Source: Sutterella megalosphaeroides
Lineage (GTDB): Bacteria > Pseudomonadota > Gammaproteobacteria > Burkholderiales > Burkholderiaceae_F
Length of the DNA: 64,000 bases
Direction: 5' to 3'
Assembly (NCBI RefSeq): GCF_003609995.1
Contig: NZ_AP018786.1
Coordinates: 754,001-818,000, forward strand
Below are positions 17,195 to 25,606 of this stretch, piece by piece. Within the stretch, counting starts at the first letter, position 1, and every line of letters begins with the position of its first letter. The position numbers were made by a program, and so were the translations under genes. The notes under the pieces were generated by a model. That model ran no database searches. It was not told where the DNA came from and was given only the letters and a program-made list of their open reading frames with translations.

Positions 17195-18007
17195 ATGCAA
17201 CGACGTACGCTTTTTCTAATCGCACTCGCCGCGGCGCTCCCCGAGCTCGAGGGAGCGGCCGCCGTACAACTCTCTGAATCTACGAATACGAACATCATGC
17301 CCGCTGCCTCTACTCAACCCGAACTTTCCACGGACGCCTTCTCCACGCTCGAACGCATGACGAAGCGCGACCTCGGCTCGATGCTCACGGCGATCAACCT
17401 CGATACGGCGCGCCTTGTGGCCGTTTCCGCCCTGACCGCGATCGGCGATGAAATCGCTCTCGAGGAGATTCTCAAAACGGCCCTTGACGAAGGGGTCGAA
17501 GCCGATCGGCTTCACGAAGCGATGCTGCAGGCGATGCCCTATTCGGGCATTCCGAGCACGCTTCGCGCCGAACGAACGCTCGGTCACGTACTTGAAGCGC
17601 GAGGCGTCGCCTTCCCGAAGGCGGGGCGCGCCCCCTCGGACGAAAAGCGTTTCGAAGAAGGCCTTCGCATCCAGAAGGGGATCTTCGGCGAAGCGATCGA
17701 CACCATGCACAAAAACGCCAAGGCCGACGAGCGCACCCTCATGGTGAAACTCCTTACGGAGTTTTGCTTCGGCGACGGCTATGCGCGCGGCGTGCTCGAC
17801 ACCCCCGTGCGCGAACTCCTCACCTTCGCGACCATCGCCGCGATGGGCGGGTGCGAGCCGCAGGTGAAGGCCCATGCGGGCGGGAACCTTTCGGTCGGCA
17901 ACACCCGCGCGATGCTCCTCGATACGCTCGTCGTTCTCGTTCCCTACATCGGCTTCCCGAAGACGCTCAACGCGCTCGCAATGGTCAACGAAGCGACAAA
18001 GGGCTGA
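17195..18007 (+). CDS. Secreted carboxymuconolactone decarboxylase-family protein
   Basis: 270 residues from ATG 17195, preceded by a GGAGG site. A signal peptide (MQRRTLFLIALAAALPE) and a short linker lead to two alpha-helical CMD-like halves: one around LVAVSALTAIGDEIALEEIL and one around RELLTFATIAAMGGCEPQV. The CxxC pair of AhpD-type peroxidase CMD proteins is absent, so a hydroperoxidase role is not supported; the family also includes decarboxylases. Last gene of the LysR-associated unit, ended by a long bidirectional terminator. Confidence 0.75.
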   Translation: MQRRTLFLIALAAALPELEGAAAVQLSESTNTNIMPAASTQPELSTDAFSTLERMTKRDLGSMLTAINLDTARLVAVSALTAIGDEIALEEILKTALDEGVEADRLHEAMLQAMPYSGIPSTLRAERTLGHVLEARGVAFPKAGRAPSDEKRFEEGLRIQKGIFGEAIDTMHKNAKADERTLMVKLLTEFCFGDGYARGVLDTPVRELLTFATIAAMGGCEPQVKAHAGGNLSVGNTRAMLLDTLVVLVPYIGFPKTLNALAMVNEATKG

Positions 18008-18024
18008 GCGACGCGGCCCGTGCG

Positions 18025-18076
18025 GAACACAAAAAGAAAGGGGCGCCTCCTCGGGGGGCGCCCCTTTTTTGTGTTC
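18025..18076. terminator. Bidirectional terminator between convergent genes
   Basis: Inner perfect stem AAAGGGGCGCC/GGCGCCCCTTT (18037-18047/18057-18067) extended by GAACACAAAAA pairing with TTTTTGTGTTC, giving about 22 bp with A-rich and T-rich flanks. It serves the CMD operon on the plus strand and the flavoprotein gene on the minus strand. Confidence 0.9.
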
Positions 18077-18108
18077 CGTCAAACGAGTCGCTTCGGATGC
18101 GTCCCGTC

Positions 18109-19737
18109 TCAATTGGCCGAAGGTTTCGCGCCTTCCGACTCGGCAAAGCGCATCGCGCCGTGCGTTGCCTGCGCGGCAAGGCCGGGCAACTCGACGGGGG
18201 CTTTTGCACCGTGATTCCGCGCTCTTTCGGCCGGAGCCTGCCGTGCGTAGGCCGCGGCGGCTTCGCCCGCGGTGCGCCCGAAGACGATCGCGTCGGTGAG
18301 CGCCGTATCTTCGAGGCGCGACGCACCGTGAACGCCCCCCGTCACTTCGCCCGCCGCAAAAAGCCCGGGGATGGGGTTGCCGTGCCGATCGAGCACCCGA
18401 GCGTGCGTATCGATGACGACGCCGCCCGTCGTGCCGTGCAGAGCCGGGCGAACGCGCACCGCGTAAAGCGGGAAGTCCGAAAGGTCGGAGAGCATCGTCG
18501 GGCGCCGGAAGTCTTCGTCCTTGCCCTTGCGAACAAATTCGCGGTAGCGAACGAGCGTCTCCGCCACGGTGCGCGCAGAGGCGTGCATGACGACCGCAAG
18601 CTGTGCTTCGGTGTGCGCCGGGTAGACGAGTCCCTCGGAGACGAGCTGATGGATGACGGGCACGTTCTGAACCGTGTGACGGTCGACGATGAGCCAGGCG
18701 TAGTTGCCGTTTTCCCGGATGGCGTCGGACACTTCGGTGCTCGAGGCGAGTTCGTTCACGAACCGACGTCCTTCGGGATCGAGCAGTACGGCCCCGTCTG
18801 CGCGCAACGATTCGGGAAGAATCGCTCCCGAAAGCGGCACGGCGGTCGGATGGTAGAGAACGTCCTTGAGGCAGGTAAAGGCGGCGCCCACGCGGTCGGC
18901 GAGCATCAACCCGTCGCCCGTCGAACCGGGCGAATTGGAGGAGAGTTCGTGTGCGTCGGCGGGCGAAAAGCGCGTGAGCAGAAGCTGGCTTCCCGCATAA
19001 CCGCCTGTTGCGAGCACCACGGCCTGCGCCTTGATGACGAAGCGGTTGCCGTTGGCGGTTTCGGCGAGAACGCCCGAGACGCGTTTTCCTTCAAGGACGA
19101 GGTCTTCGGCTCGGGTGAAGGTGAGAACGGGAATGTTGAGGGTTTCCGTGCGACGCAAAAGGGCCCCCGCGATTTCGGAGCCGACCGTTTCGCACCCCGT
19201 CGGTCGAAAGAGGCGGTATTCCTGCGTGCCCGGCACTTCGCGCACGTTTTCAAGAGCCGCACCGAGCCCCATCAGCCAGTCGAGCGCTTCGCCCGAATGC
19301 GCGACCATGTGGTGCACGAGCTTCGGGTCGGCTTCGCCGCGGCCCGCTTTGAGCACGTCCGCTTCGAACGTTTCGGAGGAGGCGCGAATGTCGTTCGCGG
19401 CCTGGTAGTTCGAGTCCGTCGCCGTGATGTGGCCCGTGGCCATCAGGGTGTTGCCGCCCGCGCGCGGCATCTTCTCAAGAATGAGAACGCTCGCCCCTTT
19501 TTCACGTGCGACGATCGCGGCGCTCATGCCCGCGCCCCCCGCACCCACCACGAGTACGTCGCAACGGTAGGCGGGATCCGTCGGATCGACCGTCGTATCG
19601 GCAAGAGCGTTCGTCGCGCCGAGCGCGCCCAACATGCTCGCCGCGCTCAACACGCCGAGCGTGCCGAAAAGCGTCCCGACCGTACGGGCGGATGTGAGAG
19701 CGACGGTCTGAAACGCGGCGGAAATCGTGGTTCGCAT
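18109..19737 (-). CDS. Secreted fumarate reductase/flavocytochrome c-type flavoprotein
   Basis: 542 residues. Start placed at ATG 19737 because it opens a plausible signal peptide (to about ALADTTVDP); a longer open frame to 19854 has no signal-like features. The FAD-binding Rossmann motif is DVLVVGAGGAGMSAAIVA. The capping and active-site region includes ALHGTTGGV, with the His expected to bind substrate, and GASRLEDTALTDAIVFGR, with the Arg of the FccA-like proton pathway. There is no haem domain or FMN-binding domain, so electrons must arrive from a separate partner. Likely reduces fumarate or a related enoate in the periplasm; the true substrate is unknown. It faces the flavodoxin operon. 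Confidence 0.8.
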   Translation of the reverse strand: MRTTISAAFQTVALTSARTVGTLFGTLGVLSAASMLGALGATNALADTTVDPTDPAYRCDVLVVGAGGAGMSAAIVAREKGASVLILEKMPRAGGNTLMATGHITATDSNYQAANDIRASSETFEADVLKAGRGEADPKLVHHMVAHSGEALDWLMGLGAALENVREVPGTQEYRLFRPTGCETVGSEIAGALLRRTETLNIPVLTFTRAEDLVLEGKRVSGVLAETANGNRFVIKAQAVVLATGGYAGSQLLLTRFSPADAHELSSNSPGSTGDGLMLADRVGAAFTCLKDVLYHPTAVPLSGAILPESLRADGAVLLDPEGRRFVNELASSTEVSDAIRENGNYAWLIVDRHTVQNVPVIHQLVSEGLVYPAHTEAQLAVVMHASARTVAETLVRYREFVRKGKDEDFRRPTMLSDLSDFPLYAVRVRPALHGTTGGVVIDTHARVLDRHGNPIPGLFAAGEVTGGVHGASRLEDTALTDAIVFGRTAGEAAAAYARQAPAERARNHGAKAPVELPGLAAQATHGAMRFAESEGAKPSAN

Positions 19738-20123
19738 CGTGGTCAACGCAAAAGAAAAAGGAGGGCAACGGGTGTTCCCGAGGATCGGGGAGGGCGGACA
19801 AACACCATGCTCCCGAAGACTAAAGGAAAACCCTGATATCCCCAAGGATAGCAAAAACCATCGTGAAAATCACTCGCGGATTTGCGTTCTTCACGCTATA
19901 AACAAACCAATAACGATCGAAAACGAGAACGATTCTCTGCTGAAAGAAAGCGCCGGACCAAACGCTCCGTTCGGTTCTCCGAAATCCCTGCAAACGCGGG
20001 GTGTCGTAAGAGGTAGAGAAAAACGGTCGGAAGGCGTCGATCGTTAGTTAATTTCTATTTTCCCGATAGAAAGGGGAAACCCCCTGTCGGAGCGCACGAT
20101 CGAGGTGTCGGAGAGACCGAGCC

Positions 20124-20144
20124 GTTATTCTCAAATAGAATAAC
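20124..20144. promoter_or_regulatory. 8-bp inverted repeat GTTATTCT-N5-AGAATAAC
   Basis: Exact inverted repeat with a 5-base spacer in an AT-rich patch 330 bp upstream of fdhA. It could be a regulator site or a small hairpin; no known consensus is matched. Confidence 0.35.
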
Positions 20145-20193
20145 GCAGGCCTCAACCTCTTCGGGACTTCTCTTCATAAACGGTCGCATGACG

Positions 20194-20217
20194 TACCTAC
20201 ATATAGGTATCAACCTA
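20194..20217. promoter_or_regulatory. Triple TAGGT/ACCTA operator-like array
   Basis: TACCTA-CATA-TAGGTA (20194-20209) forms an exact 6-bp inverted repeat, and a third half-site ACCTA follows after ATCA (20213-20217). The half-sites alternate with constant 4-base spacers. The array lies about 250 bp upstream of the formate dehydrogenase start, consistent with binding of a dimeric regulator; which one is unknown. Confidence 0.4.
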
Positions 20218-20470
20218 GCCCGAACGATGCTTTTTTTGCGTAAAGAAATGCTTCCAACGACGGACGGCTTCTCCTACCAACGACGGCTTTCGTGCGGAGC
20301 GCAAAACGTCGACACTGCGTGCGTGAAAGGTGAAAGGCGTGTTTCGCTTCCCGGTTCGGGCGCTCGAAAGGCTTTTTCCCCTGCACACGTTATGACCCAC
20401 GCACAGCTGGCGCCGCATGCTTGATGAGAACGGAGCGCCGCGTGCACCCCGACACGATTTAGGAGGTCCC

Positions 20471-23400
20471 ATGGACGTATCACGCAGAAGTTTCCTGAAG
20501 CGTGGCCTTCTTCTCGGCACGACGCCTGCCGCCGCCGGTATCGCCGCCGCGGCCCGAGCCGCCTCGCCCGCCTCTCCCAAGGCGCCCTACAAGCTTCAGA
20601 ACGTCACCGAAACGACGAACATCTGTTGCTACTGCTCCGGCGGTTGCGGCACGATCTGTTCGACCCGCAACGGCGAACTCATCAACCTCGAAGGCGACCC
20701 GGATCATCCGGTTAACCTCGGCGGTCTCTGCCCGAAGGGCGCGGCCATGTGGGGTCTTCGCAACGTCGTGACGAAGGATCGCAAGTCGCAGCTTCACCCC
20801 GACCGCGTGCTCCATCCGATGGTTCGCCGTCCGGGCTCGAAGACCTGGGAAAAGGTTTCCTGGGAAGAAGCCATCGACGCCATCGCCAAGCGCGTGAAGA
20901 AGACCCGCGACGAAACCTTTGTTGAAAAGGAAGGCGACGTTACGGTCAACCGTTGCGACGGCATCGCCTCGTTCGGCGCCGCTCAGCTCAACAACGAAGA
21001 GGGGTGGCTCGTTCAGAAGTTCGCCCGCTCGCTCGGCGTCGTCGCCATCGACAACCAGACGCGCGTCTGCCACTCCTCGACCGTCTCGGGTCTTGCGCCC
21101 TCGTTCGGTCGCGGCTCGATGACCTCGCACTGGTGCGACTTCCAGAACTCCGACGTCATCATGTCGATCGGCTCGAACAACGTGGAAAACCATCCGCTTT
21201 CCTCGCGTTGGGTCGAGCGCGCCCAGGACCGCGGCGCCACGTGGATCGTGGTCGATCCGCGCTACACGCGTTCCGCCGCCAACGCGGACATCTACGCGCG
21301 CATCCGTCCGGGTACCGACCTCGCCTTCTACGGCGGTCTCATCAACTACATCCTCTCGAAGGACCTCTGGCAGCACGAGTACGTTCTCAACTACACGAAC
21401 GCCGCCTGCATCCTGCGTTCCGACTACAAGTTCGACGAATCGACGGGTCTCTTCTCCGGTTGGGATCCCGAAACGAAGACCTACTCGGACGAAACGTGGG
21501 GCTACGACGTCGACCACAAGGAAGTGTGGGATACGTCCGAAACGGGCGAGTACGCCTGGGTGAACGCTCCGGGTACGCCGAAGTTCGAAACGCCGCATCT
21601 TAAGGTTCTCAAGCGCGACGAAACGCTCTCGAACCCGATGTGCGTCCTCAACGTGCTCAAGCGCCACTATGCCCGCTACACGCCCGAGATGGTTGCTCAG
21701 GTGACGGGTATGGATCCGGAAGTGATGCAGAAGGTCTGGGAGGTCTATGCTTCGACGGGCAAGGCCGACAAGGCGGGCTCGATCCTCTACGCTCTCGGCC
21801 AGACGCAGCATACCTACGGTTCGCAGAACTGCCGCGCCATGTGCATGGTGCAGCTCCTTCTCGGCAACGTCGGTATCGCCGGCGGCGGCATCAACGCGCT
21901 TCGCGGCGAACCGAACGTTCAGGGTTCGACCGACGTCGGCGCGAGCGTGCCCGATGCTCCGGGCTACCTCAAGTGGCCGCAGGGTCGCATCCACAAGACG
22001 CTCGCCGACTACCTCGCGACGGAAACGTACGCCGCGGGCTACTACGCCAACAAGCCCAAGTTCTGGGTGTCCGCTCTTCGCGAATGGTTCGGCGAAAACG
22101 CCACGGTTGAAAACGACTACTGCTACGACCTGCTTCCGAAGATCAGCCCGAAGCTCGACTACGGTGCCTACTCCACGATGATGACCTTCAACGGCATGCG
22201 TGACGGCAAGTACAAGGGCTACTTCTGCTGGGGCATGAACCCCGCGCACTCGGCCGCCAACGGCGTGCACGTGCGTCGTTCGATGGCCAAGCTCGACTGG
22301 CTCGTCGTTGCCGACTGGTTCCTGACGGAAACCGCGCTCTTCTGGGATGCTCCGGACATGAAGCCCGAAGAAATCCAGACGGAAGTGTGGTTCCTGCCGG
22401 CCGCCCTCATCTACGAAAAGACGGGCTCGATCAACAACTCCGGCCGTTGGATCCAGTGGCGTGAAAAGGCGATCGAACCTCCGGGAGAATGCAAGTCCGA
22501 CTTCGAAATGCTCTCGATGCTCTTCGAGCGCATCCAGGCCCTCTACAAGGCCGAAGGCGGCGTCTGCCCGGATCAGATTCTGAAGACGCAGTTCTCCTAC
22601 AAGATCGACGGCAAGTACGACATCCGCGCGCTTTGCTGGGCTCTGAACGGCTACACCGTCGCCGACGGCAAGCTCCTCAAGGGCTACGGCGACCTGAAGG
22701 CCGACGGCTCGACCGCCTGCGGCATCTGGATCTTCTCCGGCTACTACAACAACGAAGCCGACAAGATGGATCCGATGAAGCAGCCGATGACCCGTCGTTC
22801 GAAGGAAGACCCCACGGGGCTCGGTCTCTACCCGAACTGGTCGTTTGCCTGGCCTGCCAACCGCCGCATCCTCTACAACCGTGCGTCGGCCGACCCGCAG
22901 GGCAAGCCTTGGAACCCCAACCGCGTCCTCGTCGAATGGAAGGACGGCAAGTGGATCCAGAACGACGTGGGCGACTTCGTCACGGCGAAGGCTCCGGACA
23001 ACAACGCCTTCTTCATGACCTGGGAACAGAACGCCCGTCTCTTCGCGTACTCGATGGTCGACGGCCCGTTGCCCGAACATTTCGAACCTTGGGAATCCCC
23101 CACGGAGAACAAGTTCAACGGCGCCGGTCAGAACCCGATGGCCCGCTTCACGGACGACTCCTCCGTCAAGCGCGGTTCGGCGAAGGACTTCCCGTACGTT
23201 GTGACGACCTACTCCGTCACCGAACACTGGCAGTCCGGTACCCAGACCCGTAACATCCCGTGGCTCAACGAACTGATCCCGTGCAACTTCATTGAGATTT
23301 CCGAAGAACTCGCGAAGGAAAAGGGCATCAACTCGGGCGACACGGTCCGCGTCTGGAACAACCGCGGCTCCGTCAAGGTGAAGGCGATGGTCACGATCCG

Positions 23401-23584
23401 CATGAAGCCCATGACGATCAACGGCCAGGTCACGCACGTCGTCGGCATGCCGCACCACTTCTCGTGGGCGACGAAGTTCGCCACGGGTGACAACGTGAAC
23501 GACCTTTCGCCCAACGTCGGCGACCCCAATTCCTACATCCCGGAATACAAGGCCTTCCTCGTCAACATTGAAAAGGCCGCGTAA
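20471..23584 (+). CDS. fdhA: Formate dehydrogenase catalytic subunit (Cys type)
   Basis: 1037 residues from ATG 20471, with AGGAGG at 20461-20466. Tat signal SRRSFLKRG at the N-terminus, so the enzyme works on the periplasmic face. The 4Fe-4S cluster ligands are Cys52, Cys55, Cys59 and Cys87 (CCYCSGGCG...GLCPKG). The molybdopterin/tungstopterin guanine dinucleotide domains follow. The metal-binding position reads NQTRVCHSSTV with Cys200 where E. coli FdnG has selenocysteine before His-Gly, so no SECIS or SelB is required. Oxidises formate to CO2 and passes electrons to FdhB. First gene of an operon with fdhB and fdhC. Confidence 0.93.
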   Translation: MDVSRRSFLKRGLLLGTTPAAAGIAAAARAASPASPKAPYKLQNVTETTNICCYCSGGCGTICSTRNGELINLEGDPDHPVNLGGLCPKGAAMWGLRNVVTKDRKSQLHPDRVLHPMVRRPGSKTWEKVSWEEAIDAIAKRVKKTRDETFVEKEGDVTVNRCDGIASFGAAQLNNEEGWLVQKFARSLGVVAIDNQTRVCHSSTVSGLAPSFGRGSMTSHWCDFQNSDVIMSIGSNNVENHPLSSRWVERAQDRGATWIVVDPRYTRSAANADIYARIRPGTDLAFYGGLINYILSKDLWQHEYVLNYTNAACILRSDYKFDESTGLFSGWDPETKTYSDETWGYDVDHKEVWDTSETGEYAWVNAPGTPKFETPHLKVLKRDETLSNPMCVLNVLKRHYARYTPEMVAQVTGMDPEVMQKVWEVYASTGKADKAGSILYALGQTQHTYGSQNCRAMCMVQLLLGNVGIAGGGINALRGEPNVQGSTDVGASVPDAPGYLKWPQGRIHKTLADYLATETYAAGYYANKPKFWVSALREWFGENATVENDYCYDLLPKISPKLDYGAYSTMMTFNGMRDGKYKGYFCWGMNPAHSAANGVHVRRSMAKLDWLVVADWFLTETALFWDAPDMKPEEIQTEVWFLPAALIYEKTGSINNSGRWIQWREKAIEPPGECKSDFEMLSMLFERIQALYKAEGGVCPDQILKTQFSYKIDGKYDIRALCWALNGYTVADGKLLKGYGDLKADGSTACGIWIFSGYYNNEADKMDPMKQPMTRRSKEDPTGLGLYPNWSFAWPANRRILYNRASADPQGKPWNPNRVLVEWKDGKWIQNDVGDFVTAKAPDNNAFFMTWEQNARLFAYSMVDGPLPEHFEPWESPTENKFNGAGQNPMARFTDDSSVKRGSAKDFPYVVTTYSVTEHWQSGTQTRNIPWLNELIPCNFIEISEELAKEKGINSGDTVRVWNNRGSVKVKAMVTIRMKPMTINGQVTHVVGMPHHFSWATKFATGDNVNDLSPNVGDPNSYIPEYKAFLVNIEKAA

Positions 23585-23600
23585 GGGCTAGGAGAACAAC

Positions 23601-24521
23601 ATGCCTGAAAAGAACAAAGAAGTAGCAATCCTCTTCGACTCCTCGCACTGCACGGGCTGCAAGGGCTGCCAGGTGGCGTGCAAGCAGTGGAACATGCTTC
23701 CCTCGAAGATGGGCTTGAACGACAACGAGTTCACCGGCTCCCTCCAGGGGCCGGGCGACCTCGGCGGCGACACCCGCCTCGTCATGACCTTCGACGAAAA
23801 GCCCTCCGGCAACAAGCTTCAGCCCATTCACTGGGCGATCGGCCGCCGTTCGTGCTTCCACTGCACGGACGCGGGCTGTGTGGCGATCTGCTCGTCGGGC
23901 GCTCTGAAGAAGAACGACAACGGCGTCGTCTCGTTCGATACGGAAAAGTGCAACGGCTGCACGTACTGCCAGAGCGCCTGCCCGTTCGACGTGCCGCGTT
24001 TCCGCGACACGGACGGCAAGATCGACAAGTGCACGCTGTGTCTCGATCGACTTGAAGAAGGCCAGGTCCCGGCTTGCGTCAAGACCTGCCAGCCGGAAGC
24101 CCTCAAGTTCGGTCCGCGCGAAGAGATGCTCGAAATCGGGCGCAAGCGCGTCGAATTCCTGAAGGCCAAGGGCTTCGACAAGGCTGAGCTCTACGGTGAA
24201 AAGGAAATGGGCGGTCTGCACATCCTGCACGTCCTCAAGTTCGGTCACGAAGCCTACGGGCTCCCGACCGATCCGAAGCCCAACTCCATGGTCGGCGTCA
24301 TGCAGGCCATGAAGCCCGTCACCGCCGTCGGTACGGCTGCGGTCGTCGCCGGCCTCGCCGTGTCGTTCCTCGCCGCGATGGGCTACCGTCGTCAGGAAGT
24401 CTCGATCGAAGAGGCCAAGAAGAGCTGGACGCCCGAACAGCGTGCCAAGGCCGACCGCGAAGTCGCGGAGCTCCTCAAGAAGGAAGCCGCGTCGAAGTCG
24501 ACGGGCACGAACGCCCAGTAA
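23601..24521 (+). CDS. fdhB: Formate dehydrogenase iron-sulfur subunit
   Basis: 306 residues, 16 bp after fdhA. Four ferredoxin-type Cys groups are visible: CTGCKGCQVACK, CFHCTDAGCVAIC, CNGCTYCQSACP and CTLC...CVKTC, enough for four 4Fe-4S clusters as in FdnH. A single C-terminal membrane helix (about residues 245-267, AVGTAAVVAGLAVSFLAAMG) anchors it to the inner membrane. The helix is followed by a charged tail. It relays electrons from FdhA to the cytochrome b subunit. Confidence 0.92.
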   Translation: MPEKNKEVAILFDSSHCTGCKGCQVACKQWNMLPSKMGLNDNEFTGSLQGPGDLGGDTRLVMTFDEKPSGNKLQPIHWAIGRRSCFHCTDAGCVAICSSGALKKNDNGVVSFDTEKCNGCTYCQSACPFDVPRFRDTDGKIDKCTLCLDRLEEGQVPACVKTCQPEALKFGPREEMLEIGRKRVEFLKAKGFDKAELYGEKEMGGLHILHVLKFGHEAYGLPTDPKPNSMVGVMQAMKPVTAVGTAAVVAGLAVSFLAAMGYRRQEVSIEEAKKSWTPEQRAKADREVAELLKKEAASKSTGTNAQ

Positions 24522-24531
24522 GGAGGTATTT

Positions 24532-25248
24532 ATGACTCGTCGTTACATTCAGCGTCATTCGCTCCTGACGCGCGTCACCCACGGGGTTGCGGCCATTTCC
24601 TGCATCCTCCTGGCGCTTACGGGCCTCTTCGTGTTCTGGCCGGAACTCGGCGGCAGCATCATGGGGGGGGATTTCACCCAGGTGATGCGCCAGCTTCACC
24701 GCTGGATCGCCATTCCGTTCATCCTGGTTCCGATCTTCGCCGTGCTGAAGTCTCCCAAGGGGTTCGTGCACCTCTTCAAGGAAGACGTCTTCGGCAAGTG
24801 GGACAAGGACGACTTCGAATGGGCCATGAAGTTCCCGCTTTACCTCTTTGCTCCGGGTAAGGTGCACATGCCCCCGCAGCATCACGTGAAGTCCGCGCAG
24901 CGTCTCGCTGACGGCGCGCTCCTCATCCTCGGGATCTTCATGGCGATCTCGGGCGTGGTGCTCTGGCTCAACACCGGCATGTTCGGTCTCACGGTGCAGT
25001 TCGAAGCGGGTACGCTCCTCTTCTGGCACCTCGTGCACACGATCTGCTTCTTCCTCACGGTCTTCATCGGCATTGCGCACATCTACCTCGGCGCGGGCAT
25101 CTTCCAGCCCTACCGCGGCACGATCCGCATCATGTTCGGCGACGGCAAGGTGAGCGAATCGGATGCGGCCTACCACTGGGGCTACTGGGCGAACGAAGAA
25201 CTCGCCCTCGGCAAGAACGTTACGGTGGAGAAGGACTCCAAGAAGTAA
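24532..25248 (+). CDS. fdhC: Formate dehydrogenase cytochrome b556 subunit
   Basis: 238 residues from ATG 24532 directly after AGGAGG. About four membrane segments; candidate haem ligands are the His of RVTHGVAAISC, QLHRWIAIPF and IGIAHIYLG. The family (FdoI/FdnI) binds two b haems and reduces quinone with electrons from FdhB. It closes the three-subunit operon. Confidence 0.9.
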   Translation: MTRRYIQRHSLLTRVTHGVAAISCILLALTGLFVFWPELGGSIMGGDFTQVMRQLHRWIAIPFILVPIFAVLKSPKGFVHLFKEDVFGKWDKDDFEWAMKFPLYLFAPGKVHMPPQHHVKSAQRLADGALLILGIFMAISGVVLWLNTGMFGLTVQFEAGTLLFWHLVHTICFFLTVFIGIAHIYLGAGIFQPYRGTIRIMFGDGKVSESDAAYHWGYWANEELALGKNVTVEKDSKK

Positions 25249-25297
25249 CGTAAAACCGATCGGGGACGGCACTCCCGCTGTCCCCTCCAACGGCGCC

Positions 25298-25319
25298 GGG
25301 CCCGGAAATTTCCGGGCCC
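25298..25319 (+). terminator. Palindromic hairpin after fdhC
   Basis: Perfect 11-bp palindrome GGGCCCGGAAA/TTTCCGGGCCC followed by TTCGTC. The T tract is weak, so part of the transcription may continue into fdhE-fdhD. A smaller hairpin GGGGAC/GTCCCC precedes it. Confidence 0.6.
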
Positions 25320-25325
25320 TTCGTC

Positions 25326-25373
25326 GGAATGAGGACGGCTTTTTGTTTTTTAGCTCCTCTTCGTCCTCATTCC
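25326..25373 (+). repeat. 12-bp inverted repeat with T-rich loop
   Basis: GGAATGAGGACG (25326-25337) pairs exactly with CGTCCTCATTCC (25362-25373) around a 24-base loop carrying two T runs. It lies in the 358-bp gap between fdhC and fdhE, which otherwise shows no gene, and may be a second terminator/processing hairpin or a protein site. Confidence 0.45.
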
Positions 25374-25606
25374 CGCGAAAGCCAAGCGGTCTCCAAGCGT
25401 TTCTCCAAGCCCTCCGGGCACCCGGGAGGTGCTTTCCCCCGCAACGAAGGGGAAAGCGTCGGGTCGGGGAGCAAAATACAGACGCGGAGACGACCCGCCC
25501 CCGAAAGGCGGGAATATGCGGCAGAATGGACGGGTGCTCGTCGGGCGCCCGGTCTCAAACCGTTTTGCCCGACCGACATTCATTCGCAGAAGAAGGAATA
25601 CCACCC

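Larger units (their letters stand above)
19738..20470. other. 730-bp divergent regulatory region upstream of formate dehydrogenase
   Basis: No coding region is convincing here. The base composition is noticeably more AT-rich than the neighbours from about 19840 to 20260, and several inverted repeats lie in that stretch. These include TTCTAT/ATAGAA near 20052, GTTATTCT/AGAATAAC at 20124-20144 and the TACCTA/TAGGTA array at 20194-20217. A T-rich run at 20230-20237 follows. It must contain promoters for both the secreted flavoprotein (minus) and the fdh operon (plus). Confidence 0.5.

Noticed and set aside
20188-20424. 78-codon frame upstream of fdhA
   Set aside because: It runs through the AT-rich regulatory region and the half-site array and has no recognisable content.
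21068-21070. Selenocysteine codon in formate dehydrogenase
   Set aside because: The codon at the expected Sec position is TGC (Cys), not TGA, so no recoding is needed.
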